Assembly: GCA_900542615.1 (NCBI GenBank)
Contig: UQOG01000082.1
Location: 1-8,954, forward strand
DNA length: 8,954 nucleotides
Origin: an uncultured Eubacteriales bacterium
GTDB taxonomy: Bacteria > Bacillota > Clostridia > Christensenellales > CAG-138
Direction of reading: 5' to 3'
Made by a program: the position numbers and the translations under genes
Shown: in pieces, positions 1 through 6,465 of the stretch
Position numbering within the stretch: the first letter of the stretch is position 1
Layout of the letters: every line of letters starts with the position of its first letter
Notes under the pieces: model-generated
Seen by the model: the letters and a program-made list of their open reading frames with translations, nothing else
Databases searched by the model: none
What the model was told of the DNA's origin: nothing

Positions 1-36
1 CGCCCGGCGGCCCCACCACGCCCGGCGGCCCCACCA
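1..36 (+). repeat. Two perfect 18-bp tandem repeats coding PGGPTT
   Basis: The unit CGCCCGGCGGCCCCACCA occurs twice without a mismatch (1-18 and 19-36). It then decays into related CGCCCGCCGGC units to about position 78. In frame it encodes PGGPTT, PGGPTT, PAGDPT, PAGPTP. This is a flexible, probably extended spacer in the surface protein. The array is cut by the window edge, so its true copy number is unknown. Perfect GC-rich coding repeats of this kind tend to vary in copy number by slippage or recombination. Confidence 0.85.
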
Positions 37-2960
37 CGCCCGCCGGCGACCCCACGCCCGCCGGCCCAACGCCCTCCGAGGTAACTGAACAAGCCCAGGC
101 GGTGATCAACTTGATCGCGGACCTGCCAGACTTTAATATGTTGGATTCAGCTGAAGATTTGGAGGCGTTCAAGGCCCAGGTATCCGCTGCCCGGGCAGCT
201 TATGACAAGCTCACGGAGGGGCAAAAGGTAGAGGTCATGAACTATGAAACGCTTACCCAGGCGGAAGCCTATCTGACTGGACCAACCAATATCACTCCGC
301 GGGAGACATATGTCTGCCAGATTGGGGACAGTGAGTCGTATGCAACGCTGCAAGCGGCGGTGGCGGCGGTGCAGCCTGGCGGGACCATTAAGATGCTTAC
401 AGATGTGACGCTAAATAAATCGGTTACGCTTCCGGGTGGCGTTACCCTGGATTTGAATGGGAAAACCATCAGTGGAGCCGCGAACATGAACTCCACGATC
501 ACTATTGATGAAAACGCTACTGTAACAATAACAGATAATTTGACCGGCGGCGGCGGGAAGATTAGCAATAGCAGAAATACTGGCTCTTCTTCTGGTGCTG
601 TAATAGTGGAAGATGGTGCTGCGTTGACGTTGGATGGGGGAGTGACGCTGGAAACAACAGGAGGGATCCCCTCTTCTCTATATATTTATAATAAAACAAA
701 CACCCCCAAGGTAGAAATAATAAACGCTAAGTTTATTTCAAAGAATTATGCAATTCGGCTTCAAAGCCGTTCAAACGATGCAATAATTAACATTCATGAT
801 GGTGAATTTCAACCGGGTAAGCAAAGTTTTATCTATTTTAATGATGCAGCAGATGTAACCATCTCCGGCGGTACCTTTACCAAATGGGATGATGTCAACA
901 TAGGTCTGCTCGCTGAGGACAAAGTCGCTGTAGTTGATGGCGAAGGGGTTACAATTGGCGATATCTCTACTACAACAAATTATTATGCACAAATGGGGGA
1001 GAAATATTATCTTATAAGTAATAACCTTTATGATTTGATTAAGGAAGATTATGTTGCTGGTAAAACCATTAAAATTGTGGACGATGTGTCCTGCAAATAC
1101 CTCAATGACAGCTATTTTGGAAGTTCCAAAGGGGATGCGAAGACGCTAACGCTGGATATTGCTGCGGACAAAACTTTGTCTGGGCGTATGCCGCTGAGGA
1201 TTGCTGAAGTGACCGTTACTGGCGACGGAACGCTGGACGAAAATTTCTTTGTTCCTGCGACCGAAAATTATGAAGTGATTGAATCTTCACCTTCTACTGG
1301 AGGCAAGCTGTATACGGGAAAGGTAAAGGTTGATAATGCAGCTGCTTTCGTTATTCGGGATGGCGCTTCATTTGCCTACACCTCTGTGTCGGATGCGATA
1401 AATGCTGCCAAAACTAAATCTGGCAGCACGGTAAAACTGAACCAGGACTATATAACGGATACCACCGTGCTAGCTAGAGCTTCGGACGTCCAACTTTGGA
1501 CCCTGGATCTGAACGGGCGCACATATACCTATACCGGTGAAGAGCAAGCCTTTGAGATTAGATATAGCAAATCGTTTACGCTGACAGACAGCTCAGAAAC
1601 GGGGGGTGGAAGGCTGATTGTTAACAATTCCGAGCCGGATGCTGTTGCTATCAGATGCGTTACGGATTGTAAAAATAGTACCATCACCATAGCGGAAGGG
1701 GCTACCGTAGAAGGCACCATTCTGATTGGCGGCACAAACAACACCCTGGATGTACACGGCACCATAGCAGCAACGGGCAATAAAAAAACCGCTATCCAGA
1801 CCAACGGCAGCAGTACTAAAAATAGCACCATTACCTTACATGACGGCGCAATAGTAACATCTGATGGCTGCGCCATCTATCACCCCGGCACCGGCACGCT
1901 AAACGTATATAAGGCAACCGTGACAGGTGGCGGGACACTCACCGGCATTGAAATGCGCGCCGGTACCCTGAATGTATATAAGGGCGCAAAAATAACGGGC
2001 GGTAAAGGTGAGCCGGGTTCAAGCCCTAACGGCAACGGCACCACCACCAACAATGCGGCCATCGCGGTAGCCCAACATAACACCGAGAAAGCAATTAACA
2101 TAAACATTAAGGGCGGCACCTTCACCGGCGGCGCGGCCATTTATGAGAGCAACCCGGAGGGCAATAGTCCTGAAGCCATCAAAAACGTAAAGATGAACGT
2201 ATCCGGCGGGGAATTTATCGGCAAGGTATATTCCGCAGACGTGACCGGCTTCATCACCGGCGGCAAGTTCTCCAGCGACGTAAAGGAATATGTAGCGGAT
2301 CAGCACGACCAGTTGGTCACCAACAATGAAACGCAAACGCCTTTCTGGGTGGGCGAGTACAGCGATATCGACGCGGCGGATACTATGGGCCAAACCGTGT
2401 ACAAGGTCACCTATCATTTCGAAAATGAAACCGTGGATGTGTACTATATGACTGAGGAGGCAGCGAAGGAAGCGATCGCGGAAGCTAAGAATGAGAACCC
2501 GAACATTGAAATTTCTAAGCCTGCTGCTGTAAAGCCCACGCCTTCCGGCGGCGGCGGTGGCAGCGGCAGCTATCTGCCGGTGATCCTATCGCCCAGCTGG
2601 AGCCAGACGGTGTCCGTGGTCGAGCATGGTACGCTGACCATGTCGGTGCGGGCCAGAAGGGCCAGCAGCTACCAGTGGTGGGTGGACCGGGGCGATGGCC
2701 GGGGCTTTGTGCCCATTGCCGGGGCAACCGGGACCAGCCTGACCATTTGGCCGGATATGGGGGATCATGGCAACCGGTATTATTGCCAGGCCATGAACGG
2801 CTATGGCTGGGTCAATAGCCCCTACTTCACCCTGTGCGTGGTGCGCAGCACCCTGCCGCCCAAGACCGGCGACCAGGTGTGCGTGACCCTGTGGGTCTGC
2901 CTGATGGCCCTGGGTGTGGCCGGCGTGCTGGCCGCCCTGAACCGGCAACGGAATCGATAA
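1..2960 (+). CDS. Sortase-anchored beta-helix surface protein (5' partial)
   Basis: The reading frame is open from position 3 and has no start in the window, so the gene begins upstream. GTG at 102 is only an internal valine. Residues below are counted from that codon. In front of it lie about 33 codons of PGGPTT-like Pro/Gly/Thr linker. Residues 1-57 form a helical module ending in AYDKLTEGQK, common in clostridial surface proteins. Two beta-helix (pectate-lyase-like) modules follow, about 68-400 and 414-725. Both open the same way: a 'YATLQAAV' or 'YTSVSDAI' helix, then 'TLDLNG(K/R)T', then rungs rich in TITI, GGTFT and TLNVYKG. Next are a Gly/Ser linker (815-823), an Ig-like domain (about 835-913, YQWW...YYCQAMN), and PPKTG (919-923) with a hydrophobic helix and an Arg-rich tail, which is a sorting signal of the C. 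difficile (S/P)PXTG kind. It is probably a cell-wall adhesin or carbohydrate binder; the ligand is unknown. No catalytic residues were recognised. The middle is strikingly AT-rich. Confidence 0.88.
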   Translation, partial: PGGPTTPGGPTTPAGDPTPAGPTPSEVTEQAQAVINLIADLPDFNMLDSAEDLEAFKAQVSAARAAYDKLTEGQKVEVMNYETLTQAEAYLTGPTNITPRETYVCQIGDSESYATLQAAVAAVQPGGTIKMLTDVTLNKSVTLPGGVTLDLNGKTISGAANMNSTITIDENATVTITDNLTGGGGKISNSRNTGSSSGAVIVEDGAALTLDGGVTLETTGGIPSSLYIYNKTNTPKVEIINAKFISKNYAIRLQSRSNDAIINIHDGEFQPGKQSFIYFNDAADVTISGGTFTKWDDVNIGLLAEDKVAVVDGEGVTIGDISTTTNYYAQMGEKYYLISNNLYDLIKEDYVAGKTIKIVDDVSCKYLNDSYFGSSKGDAKTLTLDIAADKTLSGRMPLRIAEVTVTGDGTLDENFFVPATENYEVIESSPSTGGKLYTGKVKVDNAAAFVIRDGASFAYTSVSDAINAAKTKSGSTVKLNQDYITDTTVLARASDVQLWTLDLNGRTYTYTGEEQAFEIRYSKSFTLTDSSETGGGRLIVNNSEPDAVAIRCVTDCKNSTITIAEGATVEGTILIGGTNNTLDVHGTIAATGNKKTAIQTNGSSTKNSTITLHDGAIVTSDGCAIYHPGTGTLNVYKATVTGGGTLTGIEMRAGTLNVYKGAKITGGKGEPGSSPNGNGTTTNNAAIAVAQHNTEKAININIKGGTFTGGAAIYESNPEGNSPEAIKNVKMNVSGGEFIGKVYSADVTGFITGGKFSSDVKEYVADQHDQLVTNNETQTPFWVGEYSDIDAADTMGQTVYKVTYHFENETVDVYYMTEEAAKEAIAEAKNENPNIEISKPAAVKPTPSGGGGGSGSYLPVILSPSWSQTVSVVEHGTLTMSVRARRASSYQWWVDRGDGRGFVPIAGATGTSLTIWPDMGDHGNRYYCQAMNGYGWVNSPYFTLCVVRSTLPPKTGDQVCVTLWVCLMALGVAGVLAALNRQRNR

Positions 2961-2974
2961 AACGACCCTATGGC

Positions 2975-3008
2975 AGGGCCGGTATATCCCAGGATATGCC
3001 GGCCTTTT
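2975..3008 (+). terminator. Intrinsic terminator of the surface protein gene
   Basis: Fifteen bases after the TAA stop, GGCCGGTATATCC (2977-2989) pairs with GGATATGCCGGCC (2992-3004). The 13-bp stem has a single G-T wobble and a very small loop that probably opens at its top pairs. TTTT follows at 3005-3008. The minus-strand direction lacks a T-run, so it acts only for the plus-strand gene. Confidence 0.85.
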
Positions 3009-3196
3009 GCGTAAAAAGGCATGGAGGACGGAGCGCTGTGCAGGCTGCATAGAACTCCTCTATGGCGCGCTAAAAAAACGGGGCGGTTTGCCTGATTTGG
3101 AAGTTGCAGGGGGTGGGGAATTATCTATATATCGGAATTATGAACATTGTGAAGAAATTGCAAAAAATGCTTAATCCCAGCCATTTTACTGGAATA
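3009..3196. other. Intergenic stretch with nothing recognised
   Basis: No convincing gene, RNA or strong hairpin was seen here. The first part is GC-rich and still resembles the preceding gene; from about 3120 it becomes AT-rich. Short open frames lack ribosome binding sites and recognisable protein sequence. Confidence 0.5.
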
Positions 3197-3234
3197 ACGT
3201 GAAAAAGCGTGATAGACGTTAAAAAGTCGTTAAT
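3197..3234 (+). repeat. Imperfect 18-20-bp direct repeat upstream of the symporter promoter
   Basis: ACGTGAAAAAGCGTGATA (3197-3214) is followed, one base later, by ACGTTAAAAAGTCGTTAATA (from 3216). The two copies share the pattern ACGTKAAAAAG-(T)CGTKA at a spacing of 19 bases, close to two helical turns. They end about 40 bases before the -35 box, a typical position for an activator or two-component regulator site. AGTCGTTA in copy 2 (3225-3232) also recurs inverted as TAACGACT at 3321-3328, on the other side of the promoter. The binding protein is unknown. Confidence 0.4.
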
Positions 3235-3245
3235 ATTGTAAATAA

Positions 3246-3272
3246 CTATAAAGGAACTCCGCCTTTCTATAG
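3246..3272. promoter_or_regulatory. Inverted repeat abutting the -35 box
   Basis: CTATAAAGG (3246-3254) and CCTTTCTATAG (3262-3272) form an inverted repeat, with a two-base bulge in the right arm and a 7-base centre. It ends three bases before the TTGACG box. No T-run follows, so it is not a terminator; a protein-binding operator is the simpler reading. Evidence is sequence symmetry only. Confidence 0.35.
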
Positions 3273-3275
3273 ACC

Positions 3276-3304
3276 TTGACGAAATGCGATCCATTGGGTA
3301 TCAT
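3276..3304 (+). promoter_or_regulatory. Sigma-A type promoter for the AGCS symporter
   Basis: TTGACG (3276-3281) and TATCAT (3299-3304) are separated by exactly 17 bases. Each box matches the housekeeping consensus at 5 of 6 positions. A start near 3311 gives an untranslated leader of about 200 nt before the symporter ATG. A weaker second candidate lies closer to the gene: TTGAAG (3403-3408), 16 bases, TATAAA (3425-3430). Confidence 0.7.
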
Positions 3305-3322
3305 ACACATGATAAAAAAATA

Positions 3323-3355
3323 ACGACTCAAAAATATACTGTTGAGTCTGTGTTT
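3323..3355 (+). promoter_or_regulatory. Leader hairpin with T-run, possible attenuator
   Basis: GACTCAA (3325-3331) pairs perfectly with TTGAGTC (3342-3348) across a 10-base loop. Two more pairs are possible below a bulge, and TGTGTTTTT follows. It starts within about 15 nt of the predicted transcription start, so it could prematurely stop transcription or protect the 5' end of the mRNA. The stem is short and only moderately GC-rich, so termination would be weak. A second small hairpin, ATTGAA/TTCAAT, lies at 3402-3420. Confidence 0.4.
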
Positions 3356-3441
3356 TTATGTCTATATTGTTCGGCATGGGGATTTAATGTGACTTTATGC
3401 CATTGAAGGAACAGTTCAATTCATTATAAAGAAGGAGGGAT

Positions 3442-3492
3442 TTGAAAAAATATAACGTGTTTCACCTGGCATCATACATCATCATTGCGTGA
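3442..3492 (+). CDS. Possible leader peptide upstream of the symporter
   Basis: A strong AGGAGG (3433-3438) stands in the leader, far too distant from the symporter ATG to serve it. Three bases after it, TTG opens a 16-codon frame reading MKKYNVFHLASYIIIA and ending in TGA at 3490-3492, 18 bases before the symporter start. The basic start and hydrophobic end are unremarkable, and there is no run of a single amino acid that would indicate classical attenuation. The spacing from Shine-Dalgarno to start is shorter than usual and the start is TTG, so this remains speculative. It could equally be a ribosome standby site. Confidence 0.25.
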   Translation: MKKYNVFHLASYIIIA

Positions 3493-3510
3493 AAGAAAGG
3501 AAGCAATCAT

Positions 3511-4857
3511 ATGGATCAACTGGCAACGCTCGTTTCTCAAGTCAGCGATTTTGTCTGGAATAACCTACTGCTGTATATTTTGGTTCTCACGGGTATCATT
3601 TTCACTATTCGGCTGAAATTCATCCAGGTACGCAAGTTTGGCGAAGGGATGCGCCGAGTATTTGGCGGCATCAACCTGTTTGGCAAGCAGGCTGACAAGG
3701 ACGGCATGAGCTCCTTCCAGGCGCTGGCCACGGCCATTGCGGCCCAGGTAGGTACGGGCAACATTGCCGGCTGCGCGACCGCGTTGATCTCCGGCGGCCC
3801 TGGCGCCATATTCTGGATGTGGCTGTCTGCGTTTTTCGGCATGGCGACGATTTACGGCGAAGCTGTGCTGGCGCAAAAGTTTAAGACCCGCTCTGAGACC
3901 GGCGAGGTCATCGGCGGCCCGGTTTACTATATCCGGCAGGCCTTCAAGGGCGGCTTTGGGAAATTCCTGGCAGGCTTCTTTGCGGTAGCCATCATTTTGG
4001 CCCTGGGCCTGATGGGCAACATGGTGCAGTCCAACTCCATTGGCGACGCCTTCTACAATGCCTTTGGCGCAAACAAGCTTATCGTCGGCATCATCATTGC
4101 GGCGATTTCGGCCTTCATCTTCCTGGGCGGCATGAAGCGGATCGCTTCCGTTACGGAGAAGATGGTTCCCATCATGGCGGCCCTGTATATCGTAGGCAGC
4201 CTGGTGGTCATCATCGCCAACATCAAGAACATCCCCAACGTGTTCTATCAGATTTTCGTGGGCGCCTTCAACCCCACCGCAGTCCTGGGCGGCGCCGCTG
4301 GTATCACCGTGAAGGCTGCCATGCGCTTTGGCGTAGCCCGCGGCCTGTTCTCCAATGAAGCCGGTATGGGCTCCACGCCCCACGCCCACGCGGTGGCCAA
4401 GGTGGATAAGCCGGAGGAGCAGGGCATCGTGGCTATGATCGGCGTGTTCCTGGATACCTTCGTGGTGCTGACCCTGACCGCGCTGGTGATCCTCTCCACC
4501 AACTCCCTTGGCAGCGGCGCGGAGGGCGTCGCCCTGGCCCAGCTGGCCTTCTCCAAGGTATTTGGCGGCTTTGGCGGCATCTTCATCGCCATCTGCCTGC
4601 TGTTCTTCGCCTTCTCCACCATCATTGGCTGGTATTTCTTCGGCGAGCAGAACATCAAGTACCTCTTCGGCCAGAAAGCCGTGAAGATCTACGCCCTGTT
4701 GGTGGTCATCTTCGTTGTGATCGGCTCCACCCTGAAGGTAGACCTGGTGTGGAACCTGTCCGACCTGTTCAACGGCATCATGGTATTCCCCAACCTGTTG
4801 GCGTTGCTGGCCCTGTCCGGGCTGGTGGTGGCCATCAGCAAGGGCAAGGACAAATAA
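3511..4857 (+). CDS. Sodium:alanine symporter (AGCS family)
   Basis: This 448-residue inner-membrane carrier should import alanine or glycine (possibly glutamine) with sodium; the exact substrate cannot be read from sequence. The family signature is complete: GTGNIAG at 81-87, then GGPGAIFWMW at 95-104 with SAFFGM behind it. The second hallmark, SNEAGMGSTPHAHA, is at 281-294. About ten or eleven hydrophobic segments are visible: roughly 17-33, 72-92, 98-120, 152-171, 188-206, 217-237, 305-328, 351-377, 391-408 and 420-443. Length is normal for the family (about 440-480), and no key motif is broken. The ATG at 3511 is set by AAAGGAAG (3496-3503), seven bases upstream. The gene stands alone between its own promoter and a strong terminator, behind a long structured leader that suggests regulation after transcription starts. 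Confidence 0.95.
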   Translation: MDQLATLVSQVSDFVWNNLLLYILVLTGIIFTIRLKFIQVRKFGEGMRRVFGGINLFGKQADKDGMSSFQALATAIAAQVGTGNIAGCATALISGGPGAIFWMWLSAFFGMATIYGEAVLAQKFKTRSETGEVIGGPVYYIRQAFKGGFGKFLAGFFAVAIILALGLMGNMVQSNSIGDAFYNAFGANKLIVGIIIAAISAFIFLGGMKRIASVTEKMVPIMAALYIVGSLVVIIANIKNIPNVFYQIFVGAFNPTAVLGGAAGITVKAAMRFGVARGLFSNEAGMGSTPHAHAVAKVDKPEEQGIVAMIGVFLDTFVVLTLTALVILSTNSLGSGAEGVALAQLAFSKVFGGFGGIFIAICLLFFAFSTIIGWYFFGEQNIKYLFGQKAVKIYALLVVIFVVIGSTLKVDLVWNLSDLFNGIMVFPNLLALLALSGLVVAISKGKDK

Positions 4858-4873
4858 CGACCCTGCGTTTAGG

Positions 4874-4901
4874 AAAAACCGCCCTTCGGGGCGGTTTTTT
4901 T
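4874..4901. terminator. Bidirectional terminator between symporter and pdxR-like gene
   Basis: CCGCCC (4879-4884) pairs with GGGCGG (4889-4894) across a UUCG tetraloop. The stem is extended by AAAAA (4874-4878) against TTTTT. Seven T residues follow on the plus strand and five on the minus strand. It lies 16 bases after the symporter stop and 45 bases past the stop of the convergent regulator, so it can serve both. Confidence 0.92.
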
Positions 4902-4945
4902 CGTGCAAACAGGCGGCATACCGATGTTCCTTTGCGCGGCCGTGG

Positions 4946-6355
4946 TTATGCCTGGGGGCTGGGAAACCAGGCGCTTTGCAGCAGCTTGACCCCCAGCTGG
5001 ATCTGCTCTTCCGATAGGCCGCCGTAGCCCAGCAGCACATTGCCCTGGTAGCAGGGCGGCATCTTGCCGATAAAGTAGGGGGAAATGGGATAAACCCCTA
5101 CGCCCTGGGCATGGGCGGCGGCGCAAAGGGCGGCTTCATCCATGCCGTTGTGGGGCGCCAGCAGCAGATGGTGGCCGGCGTTTTCCCCCTGAATGGCCAG
5201 CCGGTCCCCAAAGGCCGCGCGCAGGCATTTTTCCAGGAAGCTGCGTTTGTTCCGGTAAACCACCCGCATCTTGTTCACATGCCGTTCGAAATAGCCTTCC
5301 TCCAGGAATGCGCATAGCACCCGCTGCTCCAGCCGGGATACCGGGGAACCGAATATTCCGTAGGCGTCCTGATACCGGTCTAGGAGGTTGGGCGGCAGCA
5401 CCAGAAAGCTAATGCGCAGGGAAGGGGCGATGGATTTGGTAAAGGTGCCAAGGTAAATCACCCGATCCCGGCTGTCGATGCTTTGCAGGGAGGGGAGGGG
5501 CCGGGTGATATAGCGAAATTCGCTGTCGTAATCGTCCTCGATGATGTAGCGTGCCTGGCCGGCCTCCGCCCAATGGAGGAGCTGAATGCGCCGGGATATG
5601 GGCATACTGATCCCCAGGGGGAATTGATGGGAAGGGGTAACGTAAACGGCGATATGCTCCCGGCCCTGCAGGGGCTCCACCTGGACGCCCGCCGTATCGA
5701 TGTCCACGGGGAGCACGGGATGGCCCATGCGGGAAAAGAGCTGGTAGGCCTGGCTGTAAACCGGATTTTCCAGGGCAATGGAAAAGGAATTTCCCAAAAT
5801 GAATCCCAGCACCAGCAGCAAATGGTTGGTGCCCGCGCCGATCACCACCTGCTCCGGGGCGCAGTGCACCCCTCGCGCCCTGTAAAGATAATCCGCAATG
5901 GCGGCCCGCAGGCCCGGATCGCCCTGGGGCGGGGTGCGGTGCAGCAACTGGGCGTCGTATTCGTTGAAGGCGCTTTTAAGCAATTTGCGCCAGGTGTTAT
6001 AGGGAAAGGACTGGGGGTCCACCGCGCCGGCGGAAAAGTCTACCCGCAGGGACGGGGCGGGAACGGCGGCGGCCCGAGGGGATTCCGCCTTGGGAGGGCG
6101 TGCTTTCAGAACGCCCAAGGTGCAGACGTAAAAGCCCCGCTTGGGGCTGGATTCGATGAAGCCTTCGCAGGCCAGCTGGGCATAGGCCGCGTCCACGGTG
6201 GTTACGCTAACGCCAAGGGAGGCGGCGAGGGCCCGCTTGGAGGGGAGCTTTTCCCGGGCGGAGAGGACGCCGCTGGCGATGTCCCGGCGGAATTGGGCAT
6301 AGATCTGCCAATATAAAGGTTGGCCGGCTTCCTGCCGGGGGTCAAGGGTGATCAT
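4946..6355 (-). CDS. pdxR: MocR/PdxR-type GntR-aminotransferase regulator
   Basis: This 469-residue regulator joins a GntR winged-helix DNA-binding domain to a PLP-binding aminotransferase-like domain. Residues 13-77 are the winged helix (PLYWQIY..., LPSKRALAASLGVS, EGFIESSPKRGFYV). After a proline/alanine linker (about 85-103), the fold-type I domain shows AGTNHLLLVLG (174-184), TPSHQFPLGISMP (240-252), DDYDSEF (274-280) and the Schiff-base lysine K307 in GTFTKSIAPSLR. These are the residues MocR regulators use to hold PLP. ATG at 6355 is chosen over the upstream in-frame TTG at 6367 because GGAGG (6365-6361) lies five bases before the ATG, while that TTG overlaps it. The divergent kinase neighbour suggests a PdxR that senses PLP and controls B6 salvage. 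Assignment to MocR is firm; the PdxR role and gene symbol are inferred from context. Confidence 0.9.
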   Translation of the reverse strand: MITLDPRQEAGQPLYWQIYAQFRRDIASGVLSAREKLPSKRALAASLGVSVTTVDAAYAQLACEGFIESSPKRGFYVCTLGVLKARPPKAESPRAAAVPAPSLRVDFSAGAVDPQSFPYNTWRKLLKSAFNEYDAQLLHRTPPQGDPGLRAAIADYLYRARGVHCAPEQVVIGAGTNHLLLVLGFILGNSFSIALENPVYSQAYQLFSRMGHPVLPVDIDTAGVQVEPLQGREHIAVYVTPSHQFPLGISMPISRRIQLLHWAEAGQARYIIEDDYDSEFRYITRPLPSLQSIDSRDRVIYLGTFTKSIAPSLRISFLVLPPNLLDRYQDAYGIFGSPVSRLEQRVLCAFLEEGYFERHVNKMRVVYRNKRSFLEKCLRAAFGDRLAIQGENAGHHLLLAPHNGMDEAALCAAAHAQGVGVYPISPYFIGKMPPCYQGNVLLGYGGLSEEQIQLGVKLLQSAWFPSPQA

Positions 6356-6373
6356 AGGCGCCTCCAATCTGAT

Positions 6374-6379
6374 ATTATA
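6374..6379 (-). promoter_or_regulatory. -10 box of the pdxR-like gene
   Basis: The minus strand reads TATAAT here, a perfect -10 box. Transcription would start near 6367, leaving about 12 nt before the ATG with the Shine-Dalgarno inside. No good -35 is present at 17-18 bases, so the promoter may be weak or activator-dependent. Confidence 0.55.
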
Positions 6380-6430
6380 ATAAATTGCAAAACTGAGCTT
6401 TTTAAAAATATCAGTTTTGTATTATTATAA
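6375..6430. promoter_or_regulatory. Nested palindromic operator between pdxR-like gene and kinase
   Basis: Two perfect 9-bp inverted repeats are nested about a centre near 6403: TTATAATAA (6375-6383) with TTATTATAA (6422-6430), and CAAAACTGA (6388-6396) with TCAGTTTTG (6411-6419). The outer arms overlap the -10 boxes of both divergent promoters, and the inner arms lie where the -35 regions would be. A dimeric MocR protein bound at the inner arms could control both genes at once, including its own. That the neighbouring regulator is the binder is inference from position. Confidence 0.65.
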
Positions 6431-6431
6431 T
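6402..6431 (+). promoter_or_regulatory. Promoter of the pyridoxal/pyridoxamine kinase gene
   Basis: TATAAT at 6426-6431 is a perfect -10 box; TTAAAA (6402-6407) at 18-base spacing is a poor -35 (4 of 6). Transcription would start near 6438, giving a leader of about 28 nt. The weak -35 next to a palindrome fits regulator-dependent control. Confidence 0.55.
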
Positions 6432-6465
6432 TCAGGAATTTGAAACATACAAGGAGGAGCCAAAT

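Noticed and set aside
1..78. CRISPR-like array
   Set aside because: The repeats are adjacent without spacers, in frame, and encode a Pro/Gly/Thr stalk.
102..104. GTG as the start of the surface protein
   Set aside because: The frame is open upstream to the window edge with stalk repeats, GTG lies inside a helix of the AYDKLTEGQK module, and no Shine-Dalgarno or signal peptide is present.
3409..3417. GAACAGTTC as a LexA-like box
   Set aside because: The half-sites are separated by one base rather than the four required in Firmicute LexA boxes. It is part of the ATTGAA/TTCAAT hairpin.
3305..3510. Glycine riboswitch or T-box in the symporter leader
   Set aside because: I looked for the paired glycine aptamer core and for the T-box TGGNACC antiterminator bulge; neither is present. 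The leader is AT-rich with only short hairpins.
3565..5040. 491-codon open frame on the minus strand across the symporter gene
   Set aside because: It is His/Gly/Gln-rich without recognisable motifs, lies antisense to a textbook AGCS protein and runs through the bidirectional terminator. It is a by-product of GC-rich codon usage.
5483..6316. 277-codon plus-strand frame inside the regulator gene
   Set aside because: It is antisense to the well-supported MocR gene, has a low-complexity Gly-rich translation, no ribosome binding site and no family signature.
6356..6367. TTG start for the regulator
   Set aside because: This TTG overlaps the GGAGG that correctly serves the ATG at 6355, and it has no ribosome binding site of its own.
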